From positions 248,001-312,000 of the forward strand of contig OZ244774.1 in assembly GCA_965219485.1 (NCBI GenBank): 64,000 bases of DNA, written 5' to 3'. Numbering within the stretch: the first letter of the stretch is position 1; each line of letters opens with the position of its first letter. The notes beneath the pieces are model-generated. The model did not search any database. It worked only from the letters and a program-made list of their open reading frames with translations, and had not been told where the DNA came from. Below are positions 17,403 through 26,343 of this stretch, piece after piece. The DNA is from UBA8337 sp937907245 (GTDB taxonomy: Bacteria > Pseudomonadota > Alphaproteobacteria > RS24). Made by a program: the position numbers and the translations under genes.

Positions 17403-20049
17403 ACTTTTTGCCTGAACCACACGGGCAGGCTTGGTTGCGCCCCACTTTATTGAAATCGACACCCGCGGCTTTCGCCTGTGGGCCTGTTGCAACATCGTTG
17501 CCGATAGCGTTCGGGGTTTGGCGCGCTAATTCAGGTGTCTCTAGAACGGGAGGTGGTGTTTCTAATTGCACGTGGCTTAGAAAGCGCACCACGTCGCGGC
17601 GCAGGCCAGCCAGCAAATCAGAGAAAAGCGTAAAGGCTTCAAGCTTAAACTCAGATAGCGGATCGCGTTGGCCAAAGCCGCGTAAGCCGACGATCTGGCG
17701 CAAATGTTCCAAGGTGATGAGATGCTCGCGCCAATGTTGGTCTAGCGTTTGTAAGACAATCGATTTTTCGACTTGGCGCATAATATCGGGGCCGAAATCA
17801 ATGGCCTTAGCCGCCACATGGCGTTCGGTTGCATCGACCAAGCGCGCGGTCATTTCTTCGTCGGCAATGCCTTCTTCGTCGGCCCATTGTTGCAAGGGAA
17901 GCTCAAGACCAAATATCTCGCGCACCGCTTCGTCTAACCCAGCAATGTCCCATTGCTCGGCATAGGCTTTGGCAGGGATATGGGCTTCGACTAAGTCATC
18001 GATGAGCTGATGGCGCATGTCGCGAATCTCATCGTCGACGGTTTCAGCTTGCATGAAGTCGACGCGTTGTTCGAACACTACTTTGCGTTGATCGTTCATG
18101 ACGTCGTCATATTTCAAAATGTTTTTGCGAATGTCGAAATTGCGCGCCTCGACTTTTTGTTGCGCGCGCTCTAGCGCCTTATTGATCCAAGGATGCACAA
18201 TCGCTTCGCCGTCTTTCAGGCCCAAGCGTTGCAGCATACCGTCCATACGGTCGGTGCCGAAAATCCGCATGAGGTCATCGTCGAGGCTGAGGAAAAAGCA
18301 CGAACGACCCGGGTCCCCTTGGCGGCCCGAACGACCGCGAAGCTGGTTATCAATGCGCCGACTTTCGTGGCGCTCGGTGCCGATAACACAAAGGCCGCCG
18401 GCTGCAATCGCATCGGCTTTCAGGCTGTTAATTTCGGCTTCAATGGCGGCTTGCTTTTTGTCGCGTGCATCGCCTTCCAGCCCTTCGAGTTCAATCGCTA
18501 GGCGCATTTCGACATTGCCGCCGAGCTGAATATCCGTGCCGCGACCGGCCATATTGGTGGCAATGGTTACGGCGCCCGGCACGCCTGCCAAAGAAATAAT
18601 TTGCGCCTCTTGTTCGTGATAGCGCGCGTTCAAGACATTGTGTTTTATCTTGCGTTTTTTAAGGGCGGCGGAGAGGTCTTCTGATTTATCAATCGAGGTG
18701 GTGCCAACCAAAACTGGCTGGCCGATTTTTTGGCATTCCATCACGAGGTCGGCAACGGCGGTGAATTTTTCTTCGGCCGTGCGATAAATCGCATCGTCTT
18801 CGTCGAGGCGCGCAATCGGCGTGTTAGTTGGCACTTCGATGACATCGAGGCCATAAATATCCATAAATTCATCGGCTTCGGTCAGGGCCGTGCCAGTCAT
18901 GCCGGAGAGCGTTTCATAGAGGCGGAAGAAGTTTTGAAATGTAATCGAAGCCAGAGTTTGGTTTTCTGGCTGAATGGCCAAATGTTCTTTGGCTTCCAAG
19001 GCTTGGTGCAGGCCGTCTGAGAAACGACGCCCTTCCATCATCCGTCCGGTAAATTCGTCGATGATGATAACTTGGCCAGCTTCGCCCGTGCCCCGTACGA
19101 TATAGTCGCGGTCTTTTTGAAACAGCACATGCGCTTTCAAGGCATTGGTAACGTGATGCACCAGCGTGGCATTGTTCAAATCATAAATCGAGCTGTCTTC
19201 TTCTAGCAGGCCCGCTTGGCGCAGCAGCTCTTCCATATGTTCGTTGCCTGCCTCGCTCAAGTTCACTTGGCGCGATTTTTCGTCTAGCTCATAATCTTCC
19301 GGCGTCAGTTTTGGCGCGAAAGCGTCAATGCTCACATAAAGCTCAGACTTGTCTTCTAGCGGGCCTGAGATAATCAGCGGTGTGCGCGCTTCGTCAATGA
19401 GAATGCTATCGACCTCATCGACGATGGCGAAGCCATGGCCGCGTTGGGACATTTCTTCGAGTGAATATTTCATATTGTCGCGCAAGTAATCGAAGCCCAG
19501 CTCATTATTGGTCGCATAGGTAATGTCAGCGGCATAGGCGTGCTTGCGCTCGTCGTCTTCCATCTCATGGGTGATGCAGCTTACCCGCAGTCCCATGGCT
19601 TCATGGACTTGGCGCATCCAATTGGCATCGCGCTGAGCCAGATAATCGTTGACGGTAACCACATGCACGGGCTTGCCGGTTAGGGCGTTGAGGTAACATG
19701 GCAGGGTGGCGACCAGGGTTTTACCTTCGCCGGTTTTCATTTCAGAAATTTTGCCATCGTGCAAAGCCATGCCGCCGACCAGCTGCATGTCATAATGGCG
19801 CTGGCCGAGGGTGCGCCGCGCCGCTTCGCGAACCGCGGCGAAAGCTTCTTCCAGCAGGTCGTCGAGGGTTTCGCCTTGGGTGAGGCGGGCTTTAAATTCA
19901 TCTGTTTTGGCTTTTAGGGCTGCGTCATCAAGAGCCTGAAATTCAGGCTCTAGAGCATTGATAGCTTCGAGGCGAGCGATGTAGCCACGAAGTTTGCGCT
20001 CATTATGTGAACCGAAGAAACGTTTCGCCAGCGAAGAAATACCGAGCAT
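17374..20049 (-). CDS. secA: preprotein translocase ATPase SecA
   Basis: Motor ATPase of Sec-dependent export at the inner membrane. 891 residues, normal length. Walker A MKTGEGKT is at 104-111. DEAD-type VDEVDSILIDEA, GRGTDIQLGG and RGRSGRQGDPG motifs follow in order. The C-terminal zinc motif CPCGSGKKFKHCHG is intact. Single gene with upstream divergent parvulin; the parvulin and many exported proteins here depend on it. Confidence 0.98.
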   Translation of the reverse strand: MLGISSLAKRFFGSHNERKLRGYIARLEAINALEPEFQALDDAALKAKTDEFKARLTQGETLDDLLEEAFAAVREAARRTLGQRHYDMQLVGGMALHDGKISEMKTGEGKTLVATLPCYLNALTGKPVHVVTVNDYLAQRDANWMRQVHEAMGLRVSCITHEMEDDERKHAYAADITYATNNELGFDYLRDNMKYSLEEMSQRGHGFAIVDEVDSILIDEARTPLIISGPLEDKSELYVSIDAFAPKLTPEDYELDEKSRQVNLSEAGNEHMEELLRQAGLLEEDSSIYDLNNATLVHHVTNALKAHVLFQKDRDYIVRGTGEAGQVIIIDEFTGRMMEGRRFSDGLHQALEAKEHLAIQPENQTLASITFQNFFRLYETLSGMTGTALTEADEFMDIYGLDVIEVPTNTPIARLDEDDAIYRTAEEKFTAVADLVMECQKIGQPVLVGTTSIDKSEDLSAALKKRKIKHNVLNARYHEQEAQIISLAGVPGAVTIATNMAGRGTDIQLGGNVEMRLAIELEGLEGDARDKKQAAIEAEINSLKADAIAAGGLCVIGTERHESRRIDNQLRGRSGRQGDPGRSCFFLSLDDDLMRIFGTDRMDGMLQRLGLKDGEAIVHPWINKALERAQQKVEARNFDIRKNILKYDDVMNDQRKVVFEQRVDFMQAETVDDEIRDMRHQLIDDLVEAHIPAKAYAEQWDIAGLDEAVREIFGLELPLQQWADEEGIADEEMTARLVDATERHVAAKAIDFGPDIMRQVEKSIVLQTLDQHWREHLITLEHLRQIVGLRGFGQRDPLSEFKLEAFTLFSDLLAGLRRDVVRFLSHVQLETPPPVLETPELARQTPNAIGNDVATGPQAKAAGVDFNKVGRNQACPCGSGKKFKHCHGAVQ

Positions 20050-20238
20050 GCAAAAACCCCTAAAAATTATGGCTTCAAGAGAAAGCCTCTAGCTGATGTA
20101 GGGAACCCAATGCTAAGTGTCAATTGGCGTTGGCATATTTAAGCGCCTTCATGAAACGGCTTAGGGGCCGCAAAAGCACTTGTTTCTTGCCCGCGCGCCA
20201 GCCAATATGGCCCTAGCTTAATTAGGAAACCCGAACTT

Positions 20239-21072
20239 ATGTTGTCCAATTTTTATCTACGACCTGTATTTTGTATTGTTTTTGCCAGCCTGCTTTGGCT
20301 AACCCCAAACGCTCATGCGCAAGGCCTTCCCAATGGAACCGTTGCGACCATTAATGGTATTTCGATCACCTATGAAGACTTGGCGATGGCCGAGGGAGAG
20401 CTGATCAATGTCATTGGTCAAATGAATGAGCAGCAGCGTTTTGAAGCTCTGCTCGGTTATGTCATGGACCGCGTTTTAGCCTCCGAGGCAGCCAAGAAAG
20501 CGGGCGTGGAGAAAGACCCAAGCTTTTTGCAACGCAATGCTTTTACCAAGCGCAAAGATTTGCATGATATTTTCATCAGTCAAAAACTAGTCGAAAAAAT
20601 TACCGATGCAAAAGTAGAGGCCTATTACAAAAAGAACATCGTCAATGGAACGCGCCAACAAGAGATCCGCGCGCGCCATATTTTGCTCGATAGCAAAGAG
20701 ATGGCCGATGCGGTTTTGGCCTCGCTTAAAGGCGGCGCTGATTTTAGCCAATTGGCCAAAGAGCGCTCGAAAGGCCCAAGCGGGGCTAGCGGCGGCGACC
20801 TTGGTTATTTTGGTCGCGATTCTATGGTGGCGGAATTTTCGGAAGCCGCTTTTAAGCTTGAAAAAGGCGGCATCTCTCAGCCGGTTAAAACGCAATTCGG
20901 CTGGCATATTATCAAGTTAGAAGACAAGCGCGCCAAGCCAACGCCTGAGTTGGAGCAAGTGCGGGGGCAGATTTACCAGCTACTGATTGGGGAAGCGCGG
21001 CGTAAAATTTATGAAGAAATGCGCGAAAACGCAGACGTGAAATTTAGCAATATCGCGCCAGTGTCTGAATAA
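20239..21072 (+). CDS. periplasmic parvulin-type peptidyl-prolyl isomerase
   Basis: 277 residues with a signal peptide (cleavage after AHA near residue 28), a SurA-N-like helical chaperone region, and one rotamase domain at about 140-245 including RARHILLDSKEMADAVLASL and GGDLGYFGRDSMVAEFSEAAF. Folding of outer-membrane or periplasmic proteins is inferred. Divergent from secA, 26 bp before argJ. Its stop codon is the first copy of a 9-bp tandem duplication. Confidence 0.9.
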   Translation: MLSNFYLRPVFCIVFASLLWLTPNAHAQGLPNGTVATINGISITYEDLAMAEGELINVIGQMNEQQRFEALLGYVMDRVLASEAAKKAGVEKDPSFLQRNAFTKRKDLHDIFISQKLVEKITDAKVEAYYKKNIVNGTRQQEIRARHILLDSKEMADAVLASLKGGADFSQLAKERSKGPSGASGGDLGYFGRDSMVAEFSEAAFKLEKGGISQPVKTQFGWHIIKLEDKRAKPTPELEQVRGQIYQLLIGEARRKIYEEMRENADVKFSNIAPVSE

Positions 21073-21096
21073 TCTGAATAGTTTGAAAGTTTGAGG
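21064..21096. repeat. degenerate tandem repeat over the parvulin stop codon
   Basis: TCTGAATAA at 21064-21072, containing the stop, is followed by TCTGAATAG, TTTGAAAG and TTTGAGG. It fills the spacer before argJ. Confidence 0.7.
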
Positions 21097-21097
21097 A

Positions 21098-22390
21098 ATG
21101 AAAATGACCTCTAAGAAAACCAGCACCAAAATGCCAATATCGCCATTTGCGCCCAAGACGTTTGCCAACTTAAAAGCCCTTGCGGGCATTGAGTTGCAAG
21201 CCATGGCCAGTGGCTCGCGCTATGTCGGGCGCGATGATTTGGTCTTGGTACGGTTTTCCAAAACCACGCAAGTGGCGGGCGTTTTTACAAGCTCCAAAAT
21301 ACCCTCGGCGGCGGTAGACTTATCGCGGGCGCATTTGGCGGGCGGCAAAGCCCGTGCCTTGGTGGTCAATGCGGGCAATGCCAATGCCTTCACCGGTAAA
21401 GCCGGGGCAAAAGCCGCGTTAGATACGGCCAAGGGCGCGGCCAAATTATTGCATTGCAAACCCGAAGATGTGTTCATCGCCTCTACGGGAGTGATCGGCG
21501 AAGACCTAGACCCGGCGCCTCTGCTGGCAGCTTTGAACACGCAAGCGGCTGGGGCGAAAGCCAGCCCGAGCGATTGGTTAGCTGCCGCGCGCGCCATAAT
21601 GACCACGGATACTTTTCCTAAACTGGCCAGCCGCACGGTTAAGTTTGGCAAGCATCAGGTTACCCTCAACGCCATCGCCAAGGGATCTGGCATGATTGCG
21701 CCGGATATGGCGACATTACTGGCCTTTGTGTTTACCGATGCGAACTTGCCTGCGCGGCTGCTGCAAAAATTATTGTCGGAGGCCAATGGTAAGAGCCTGA
21801 ACTGCGTTACCGTCGATGGCGATACGTCGACCTCGGACACTTGTTTGATGTTTGCCAGTGGCGATAAAAAATTAGCTGGCGCGCCTTTACGCTCGCTCGA
21901 AGACAAACGCCTTGCGCCCTTGCGCGCGGGGCTGAATGAGGTAATGCAAGATCTGGCGGTGCAAGTGGCTAGCGATGGCGAAGGTGTTAGCAAATTAATG
22001 ACCATTGATGTGGCCGGCGCGGCGACCGATGCGGCGGCGCGCCAAATTGGTTTGGCTATTGGCAATTCACCTTTGGTGAAAACCGCCGTGGCCGGCGAAG
22101 ATGCCAATTGGGGGCGCATTGTTATGGCCATCGGCAAGTCTGGCGAAGCGGCGGAACGCGACCGCTTATCGATTGATATCGGCGGCGTGCAAGTGGCCCG
22201 AAAGGGGCGCGCGGTGGCCGGCTATGATGAGCGCCCCGTTGCCAAACATATGCGCGGCCGACAAGTACATATTAGCGTCAATGTAGGGGTGCAGACCAAA
22301 GACAAAAAGAAAGCCAAGGGCACGGCGCGCATTTGGGCCAGCGATTTAACGCATGGCTATATCGACATTAACGCCGATTATCGCAGCTGA
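21098..22390 (+). CDS. argJ: bifunctional glutamate N-acetyltransferase/amino-acid acetyltransferase
   Basis: Cyclic acetyl transfer from N-acetylornithine to glutamate in arginine synthesis, and possibly acetyl-CoA-dependent synthase activity. 430 residues. The self-cleavage/nucleophile site is Thr206 in GSGMIAPDMATLLAF, splitting the precursor into alpha and beta chains. About 12 extra Lys/Ser/Thr-rich residues precede the family start. mutT follows immediately. Confidence 0.95.
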   Translation: MKMTSKKTSTKMPISPFAPKTFANLKALAGIELQAMASGSRYVGRDDLVLVRFSKTTQVAGVFTSSKIPSAAVDLSRAHLAGGKARALVVNAGNANAFTGKAGAKAALDTAKGAAKLLHCKPEDVFIASTGVIGEDLDPAPLLAALNTQAAGAKASPSDWLAAARAIMTTDTFPKLASRTVKFGKHQVTLNAIAKGSGMIAPDMATLLAFVFTDANLPARLLQKLLSEANGKSLNCVTVDGDTSTSDTCLMFASGDKKLAGAPLRSLEDKRLAPLRAGLNEVMQDLAVQVASDGEGVSKLMTIDVAGAATDAAARQIGLAIGNSPLVKTAVAGEDANWGRIVMAIGKSGEAAERDRLSIDIGGVQVARKGRAVAGYDERPVAKHMRGRQVHISVNVGVQTKDKKKAKGTARIWASDLTHGYIDINADYRS

Positions 22391-22391
22391 T

Positions 22392-22784
22392 ATGTTGTTG
22401 GTGGTTGCCTGTGCCTTGGTAGATAAAGATGGCCGCGTGATGGTAGCCCAACGCCCTAAGGGTAAGTCTATGGCCGGCCTGTGGGAGTTTCCTGGTGGCA
22501 AAATAGAGACTGGCGAAACGCCAGAAGCGGCGCTTATTCGCGAGCTGAAAGAAGAATTATCCATCGATGTGACGGCCGCCTGTTTGGCGCCTTTGAGTTT
22601 TGCCAGCCATGCCTATGACGATTTTCATTTGCTGATGCCGCTTTATGTGTGTCGCAAATGGGAAGGCCAAATTATGCCGCGCGAAGGCCAAAACGTGACG
22701 TGGAAAAAACCACGCGAGCTATTCGACATGGCCATGCCTCCGGCGGATGTGCCTCTTATTGCGGCGCTTCGAGACAATATTTAG
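22392..22784 (+). CDS. mutT: MutT-type (d)NTP diphosphatase
   Basis: Nudix hydrolase that removes 8-oxo-dGTP. With ATG 22392 it is 130 residues, close to E. coli MutT (129). The Nudix box begins GGKIETGETPEAAL and continues RELKEELSID, matching the consensus GX5EX7REUXEEXGU. An earlier in-frame start at 22353 would overlap argJ by 38 bp and adds 13 residues outside the fold. It lies 1 nt after the argJ stop, so is likely co-translated. Confidence 0.9.
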   Translation: MLLVVACALVDKDGRVMVAQRPKGKSMAGLWEFPGGKIETGETPEAALIRELKEELSIDVTAACLAPLSFASHAYDDFHLLMPLYVCRKWEGQIMPREGQNVTWKKPRELFDMAMPPADVPLIAALRDNI

Positions 22785-22821
22785 AAGCCAAAATTTAGAA
22801 GCTAATATTTAGAAGCCAAAA
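22780..22821. repeat. three 14-bp tandem repeats over the mutT stop codon
   Basis: Units TTTAGAAGC(C/T)AA(A/T)A at 22780-22793, 22794-22807 and 22808-22821. The TAG stop of mutT lies in the first unit. The third unit ends next to the stop of the convergent methyltransferase gene. Confidence 0.85.
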
Positions 22822-23766
22822 TTAACGCGGCGTCTCGATTTTACTCGCGCTTTTACTCGCGCTTTTACTGGCGCTTTTGCCGGTAATTGGACTTTCGTCG
22901 AAGCGCGTGATGGGCTCTCCAGGTTCATGTTTGCGGGCATCGCTGGAGTGCGGCGAAAACCCTGCCAGATAACAAATCTCAAACTCAGCCACCGCTTTGC
23001 CATCTTCTTCGGTGGCAGCGCTAAAGCGGGCCAATGCGTCTTGCAATATATCGCGGCGCAAGGCGGTTTTGCTGCGGGTGGTTAAAATATTGCTCTCGCC
23101 CATGCCGCGTAAATCGCGCAATACAGAAAGTGGTTGCGAATAGCGCACGCGCACCACATCGCTATCTGCCACGGGCAAATGAAAGCCCGCGCGTTGCATC
23201 AATCCTGCCAAATCCCGCAAATCTGCGAACGGATGAATGTGAGGACGCACGCCACCTAGAATTTTACTTTGGCTCTCCAGAAACGCGGTTTGCAGGGCGC
23301 GCAAGTTTTCATTGCCTGGCAGAGCCGCCAGAAAAACGCCATCAGGTTTTAGCGCCCGACAAATTTGCACGAAGGCTCCGGGTAAATCATTCACGTGGTG
23401 CAGTCCCCAAAACGAGACAATGAGGTCTAGGCTTTGCGGCTTGAGGGGCAGGCGTTCTTCGTCCAATACAATGCCACCCTCAGGCAACATGGCGGAGGTA
23501 ATATCGGTCTCTATCCAATTTTTAATTTTCGCCAAAGGTGGCTCGCCAATCATGGCATTGGCTTTTAGCTTAGCCCCCAAGTAGCCGTTCGACGCGCCAA
23601 GACAGAGGGCGGTTTCGAAGCTGCGGTTTTGCACTTGGATGCGATCGAGCATGTCATCTGCTGCGCGCTGCAATAGAAAATCAAACTCGTGGAGCCGCTT
23701 GGCAGCCCGGGTTCGGTTGCGGGCCAGAGCGGCGCGATCGAAAATATTTGGGACATTTTTACTCAT
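22822..23766 (-). CDS. SAM-dependent methyltransferase (BioC/NDUFAF5-like)
   Basis: Class I methyltransferase of 314 residues from ATG 23766 (MSKNVPNIFDRAALARNR), a start typical of the alphaproteobacterial family related to mitochondrial NDUFAF5. The motif I region is CLGASNGYLG and VSFWGLHHVNDLPG marks the core. The tail carries three KSAS-type repeats encoded by 12-bp DNA repeats (22841-22876). The open frame upstream of 23766 runs into comF and has no family similarity. Divergent from comF by 10 bp, a common arrangement. The substrate is not known. Confidence 0.85.
   Translation of the reverse strand: MSKNVPNIFDRAALARNRTRAAKRLHEFDFLLQRAADDMLDRIQVQNRSFETALCLGASNGYLGAKLKANAMIGEPPLAKIKNWIETDITSAMLPEGGIVLDEERLPLKPQSLDLIVSFWGLHHVNDLPGAFVQICRALKPDGVFLAALPGNENLRALQTAFLESQSKILGGVRPHIHPFADLRDLAGLMQRAGFHLPVADSDVVRVRYSQPLSVLRDLRGMGESNILTTRSKTALRRDILQDALARFSAATEEDGKAVAEFEICYLAGFSPHSSDARKHEPGEPITRFDESPITGKSASKSASKSASKIETPR
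22841..22876 (-). repeat. three 12-bp in-frame repeats
   Basis: Units at 22841-22852, 22853-22864 and 22865-22876 encode the KSAS repeats at the C-terminus of the methyltransferase. The third unit differs by one base. Confidence 0.85.
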
Positions 23767-23776
23767 TGGAGGCAAT

Positions 23777-24565
23777 ATGACATTTATGACCTTAAAAACA
23801 AAAATAAACTTCGTCCTCAACCTTGGTTTGCTGCCTTTGCAGAAACTCCTCCCTCTTCTCGTGCCGCCAGCTTGCCCTCTATGCTTCGCCGTTCTTGCCG
23901 AAGACGATGGATTATGTGCAACGTGTTGGAAGCAATTAGATTTCATCAGTGCCCCTATTTGCCACATTAGCGGGGCGCCTTTGGATGTCGATTTAGGGCC
24001 GGAAACGGTAAGCCTCGCGGTTACAAAAAATCCGCCGCCCTATGAAAAAGCGCGCGCCGCGTTTCGCTATCAAGGTAGCGCTGCCGCCTTGGTGAAGCGC
24101 TTAAAGTTTAGTGACCGCCCCGAGCTGGCCCGCCTTTTGGCGCCTTTCATGGTGCGGGCAGGAAAAGATGTCTTGCGTGCCAATGCCATTTTGGTGCCAG
24201 TGCCCTTGCACCGCAGACGGTTGTTGGGGCGCCGGTTTAATCAGGCGGCCGAATTGTGCCGCGCCATGGCGCGCGAAACGGGCAATGAAATTGCTTTTGA
24301 AGGTGTCGTGCGGATTAAGGCGACGCGCCCTCAAATTGGCCTGACCCGACGCAACCGAAAGCACAATCTAAAAGGCGCTTTTGCTGTGCCCAAATCGATG
24401 AAAGATTACCTTCAAGGGCGAACCTTGGTGTTGGTCGATGATGTTTTAACCACGGGGGCCACGGTGGAGGCGATGAGTGAAACCTTGCGCCAAGCAGGGG
24501 CAGGGCCCATATATGTGTTAACGTTGGCGCGCGTGGTGCGGCCAGAGCAAATGCGCGTAGCGTAA
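23777..24565 (+). CDS. comF: ComF family protein (phosphoribosyltransferase fold)
   Basis: 262 residues from ATG 23777, chosen because GGAGG lies 5 nt upstream. The N-terminal zinc-ribbon cysteines are Cys33, Cys36, Cys47 and Cys50 (CPLC, CATC). The C-terminal half has the PRPP-binding motif LVLVDDVLTTGATV. In competent bacteria ComF is needed for DNA uptake; in alphaproteobacteria its role is less clear. Divergent from the methyltransferase, 41 bp before the nitrilase gene. Confidence 0.9.
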   Translation: MTFMTLKTKINFVLNLGLLPLQKLLPLLVPPACPLCFAVLAEDDGLCATCWKQLDFISAPICHISGAPLDVDLGPETVSLAVTKNPPPYEKARAAFRYQGSAAALVKRLKFSDRPELARLLAPFMVRAGKDVLRANAILVPVPLHRRRLLGRRFNQAAELCRAMARETGNEIAFEGVVRIKATRPQIGLTRRNRKHNLKGAFAVPKSMKDYLQGRTLVLVDDVLTTGATVEAMSETLRQAGAGPIYVLTLARVVRPEQMRVA

Positions 24566-24606
24566 ATCTCGCGTGATGGTTTTTGATTGAGATAAAGGGG
24601 CTGGTT

Positions 24607-25455
24607 ATGAAAGTGGCATGCATACAAATGACCAGTGCCTGCGACCCGGCGGATAATTTGCGCGACATAGACACAAAAGCCCGCGCCGCGGTGGCGGCCG
24701 GAGCCGAGTTTCTGGCCTTGCCGGAAACTTGTGTCTCTATGGAAAAAAACCGCAAAGCCATGCGCGCGCGCCTTTGTGCTGAGGCGACTAGTCAGCCGCT
24801 ACAAGTTTTATGCGCCTTGGCCAAAGAGCTTGGCGTGGGCCTGCTTATTGGCTCTATGGTGCTTGAAAATGATACCCAAAAAGGCGATGCCGAAAAGGCA
24901 GTGAACCGCTCGCTTTATATTAATCCGCAAGGCAAGATTGTGGCGCGCTATGATAAAATTCATATGTTCGATGTCACCCTAGCCAGCGGCGAAACCCACG
25001 CGGAAAGCCATAATTATCAGGCGGGAAGCCGAGCTGTGCTGGTTGATTTGGGGCTTGCGAAACTTGGGTTGAGCATTTGTTATGATTTGCGATTTGCCGC
25101 GCTATATCGACATTTGGCGCAAGCGGGAGCGGATATTATTAGCGTGCCCTCTGCCTTCACACGCCCTACCGGAGAAGCCCATTGGCAGGTGCTATTGCGC
25201 GCCCGTGCCATTGAGACGGGGTGCTTTATTATGGCACCTGCGCAAGTCGGCACCCATGAAAATGGCCGCGAGACCTATGGGCATAGTTTGATAATCGATC
25301 CTTGGGGCAATATTTTGGCGCAAGCGAGTGACACGGATGCCTTCATCCTCGCAGAGTTAGACTTCTCTTTGGTGGCCAAAGCACGGTCGCAAATACCATC
25401 GCTACACCATGGCCAGAGCTTCCTCGGCGTGGATGAAAGTCTGCAATCGGATTGA
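24607..25455 (+). CDS. carbon-nitrogen hydrolase (nitrilase superfamily, Nit1/NitFhit-like)
   Basis: 282-residue amidase of the nitrilase superfamily with the full catalytic triad Glu40 (LPET), Lys117 (YDKIHMFD) and Cys158 (SICYDLRF). This branch includes enzymes that hydrolyse deaminated glutathione, which is the most likely role but is inference. Start ATG 24607 follows AAAGGGG. Convergent with ubiG with no gap. Confidence 0.9.
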   Translation: MKVACIQMTSACDPADNLRDIDTKARAAVAAGAEFLALPETCVSMEKNRKAMRARLCAEATSQPLQVLCALAKELGVGLLIGSMVLENDTQKGDAEKAVNRSLYINPQGKIVARYDKIHMFDVTLASGETHAESHNYQAGSRAVLVDLGLAKLGLSICYDLRFAALYRHLAQAGADIISVPSAFTRPTGEAHWQVLLRARAIETGCFIMAPAQVGTHENGRETYGHSLIIDPWGNILAQASDTDAFILAELDFSLVAKARSQIPSLHHGQSFLGVDESLQSD

Positions 25456-26232
25456 TTATCCTTGGGCCTTTAGGGGCGCAGCCACGGCCATATAATTAAC
25501 CGACATATCGCCCGTTTCCGTCCATTTATCGGTCAGCGGGTTAAAGCTCACGCCGGTTGAGGTAACAAGCTCCAGCTCGGCCTTGGTGGCCATGGCTTCC
25601 ATCTCCCTGGGGGTAATGAACTTATGCCAATCATGGGTGCCGCGCGGTAACCAGCGCAACACATATTCAGCGCCCACAATGGCCAGTGCATAGGCTTTGA
25701 GCGTGCGGTTCAGCGTGGCTAAAAACATGATGCCTTCGGGTTTCAACATGCCTGCACAGGCACTCACAAAGGCTTGCGGGTCGGCAACATGTTCGATGAC
25801 TTCCATGTTTAAAATCGCGTCAAATGTCTCGCCCGCTGCGTTTAATTGCTCGGCCGTGATGGCCCGATAGTCGATCTCGAGACCCTGATTTTTTGCATGT
25901 AAACTGGCGGTTTTAATATTGGCTTCGGCTGCGTCTGCGCCTAAAACCTCGGCGCCCAAACGTGCCATAGGCTCGCTTAAAAGGCCGCCGCCACAGCCGA
26001 TATCCAGAAGGCGCAAGCCTTTAAGCGGTTGTTCGGCATTTGGGTCTCGGTCAAATTGTTTGCACAATTTATTGCGAATATAAGCCAGCCGCACCGGGTT
26101 GAATTTATGCAAGGGTTTGAACTTGCCATGCGGGTTCCACCAGTCTTCGGCCATAGCCGTAAACTTCGCTACTTCATGGGGGTCGATGGTAACTTGTCCG
26201 GTTTGTGTATCGCTCATTTTCACGAAGCTCAT
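25456..26232 (-). CDS. ubiG: ubiquinone biosynthesis O-methyltransferase
   Basis: SAM-dependent enzyme performing both O-methylations in ubiquinone synthesis. 258 residues; begins with the typical WWNPHGKFKPLHKFNPVRL after the leader. Motif I is LLDIGCGGGLLSEPMARLGA, followed by NMEVIEHVADPQAF, all strongly UbiG-like. ATG 26232 or 26217 (MSDTQTG) are both possible starts. Divergent from lysC, as in many alphaproteobacteria. Confidence 0.95.
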   Translation of the reverse strand: MSFVKMSDTQTGQVTIDPHEVAKFTAMAEDWWNPHGKFKPLHKFNPVRLAYIRNKLCKQFDRDPNAEQPLKGLRLLDIGCGGGLLSEPMARLGAEVLGADAAEANIKTASLHAKNQGLEIDYRAITAEQLNAAGETFDAILNMEVIEHVADPQAFVSACAGMLKPEGIMFLATLNRTLKAYALAIVGAEYVLRWLPRGTHDWHKFITPREMEAMATKAELELVTSTGVSFNPLTDKWTETGDMSVNYMAVAAPLKAQG

Positions 26233-26343
26233 CTCTGGTTAACCATGGGGTGCGCTTGGCCGAAATCTAATTTTAACTATGCAGCTAACGCGTTAAGCCT
26301 TATATAAGCGCGATTGAGACGAAAGGAAATGCGAAAACCAATT

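Noticed and set aside
22841..22876. CRISPR-like short repeats
   Set aside because: Repeats are contiguous, have no spacers and encode protein. No CRISPR array or cas gene is seen anywhere in the window.
23767..23967. N-terminal extension of the BioC/NDUFAF5-like methyltransferase
   Set aside because: The extra 67 residues overlap comF antisense, and the family-like start is at 23766.
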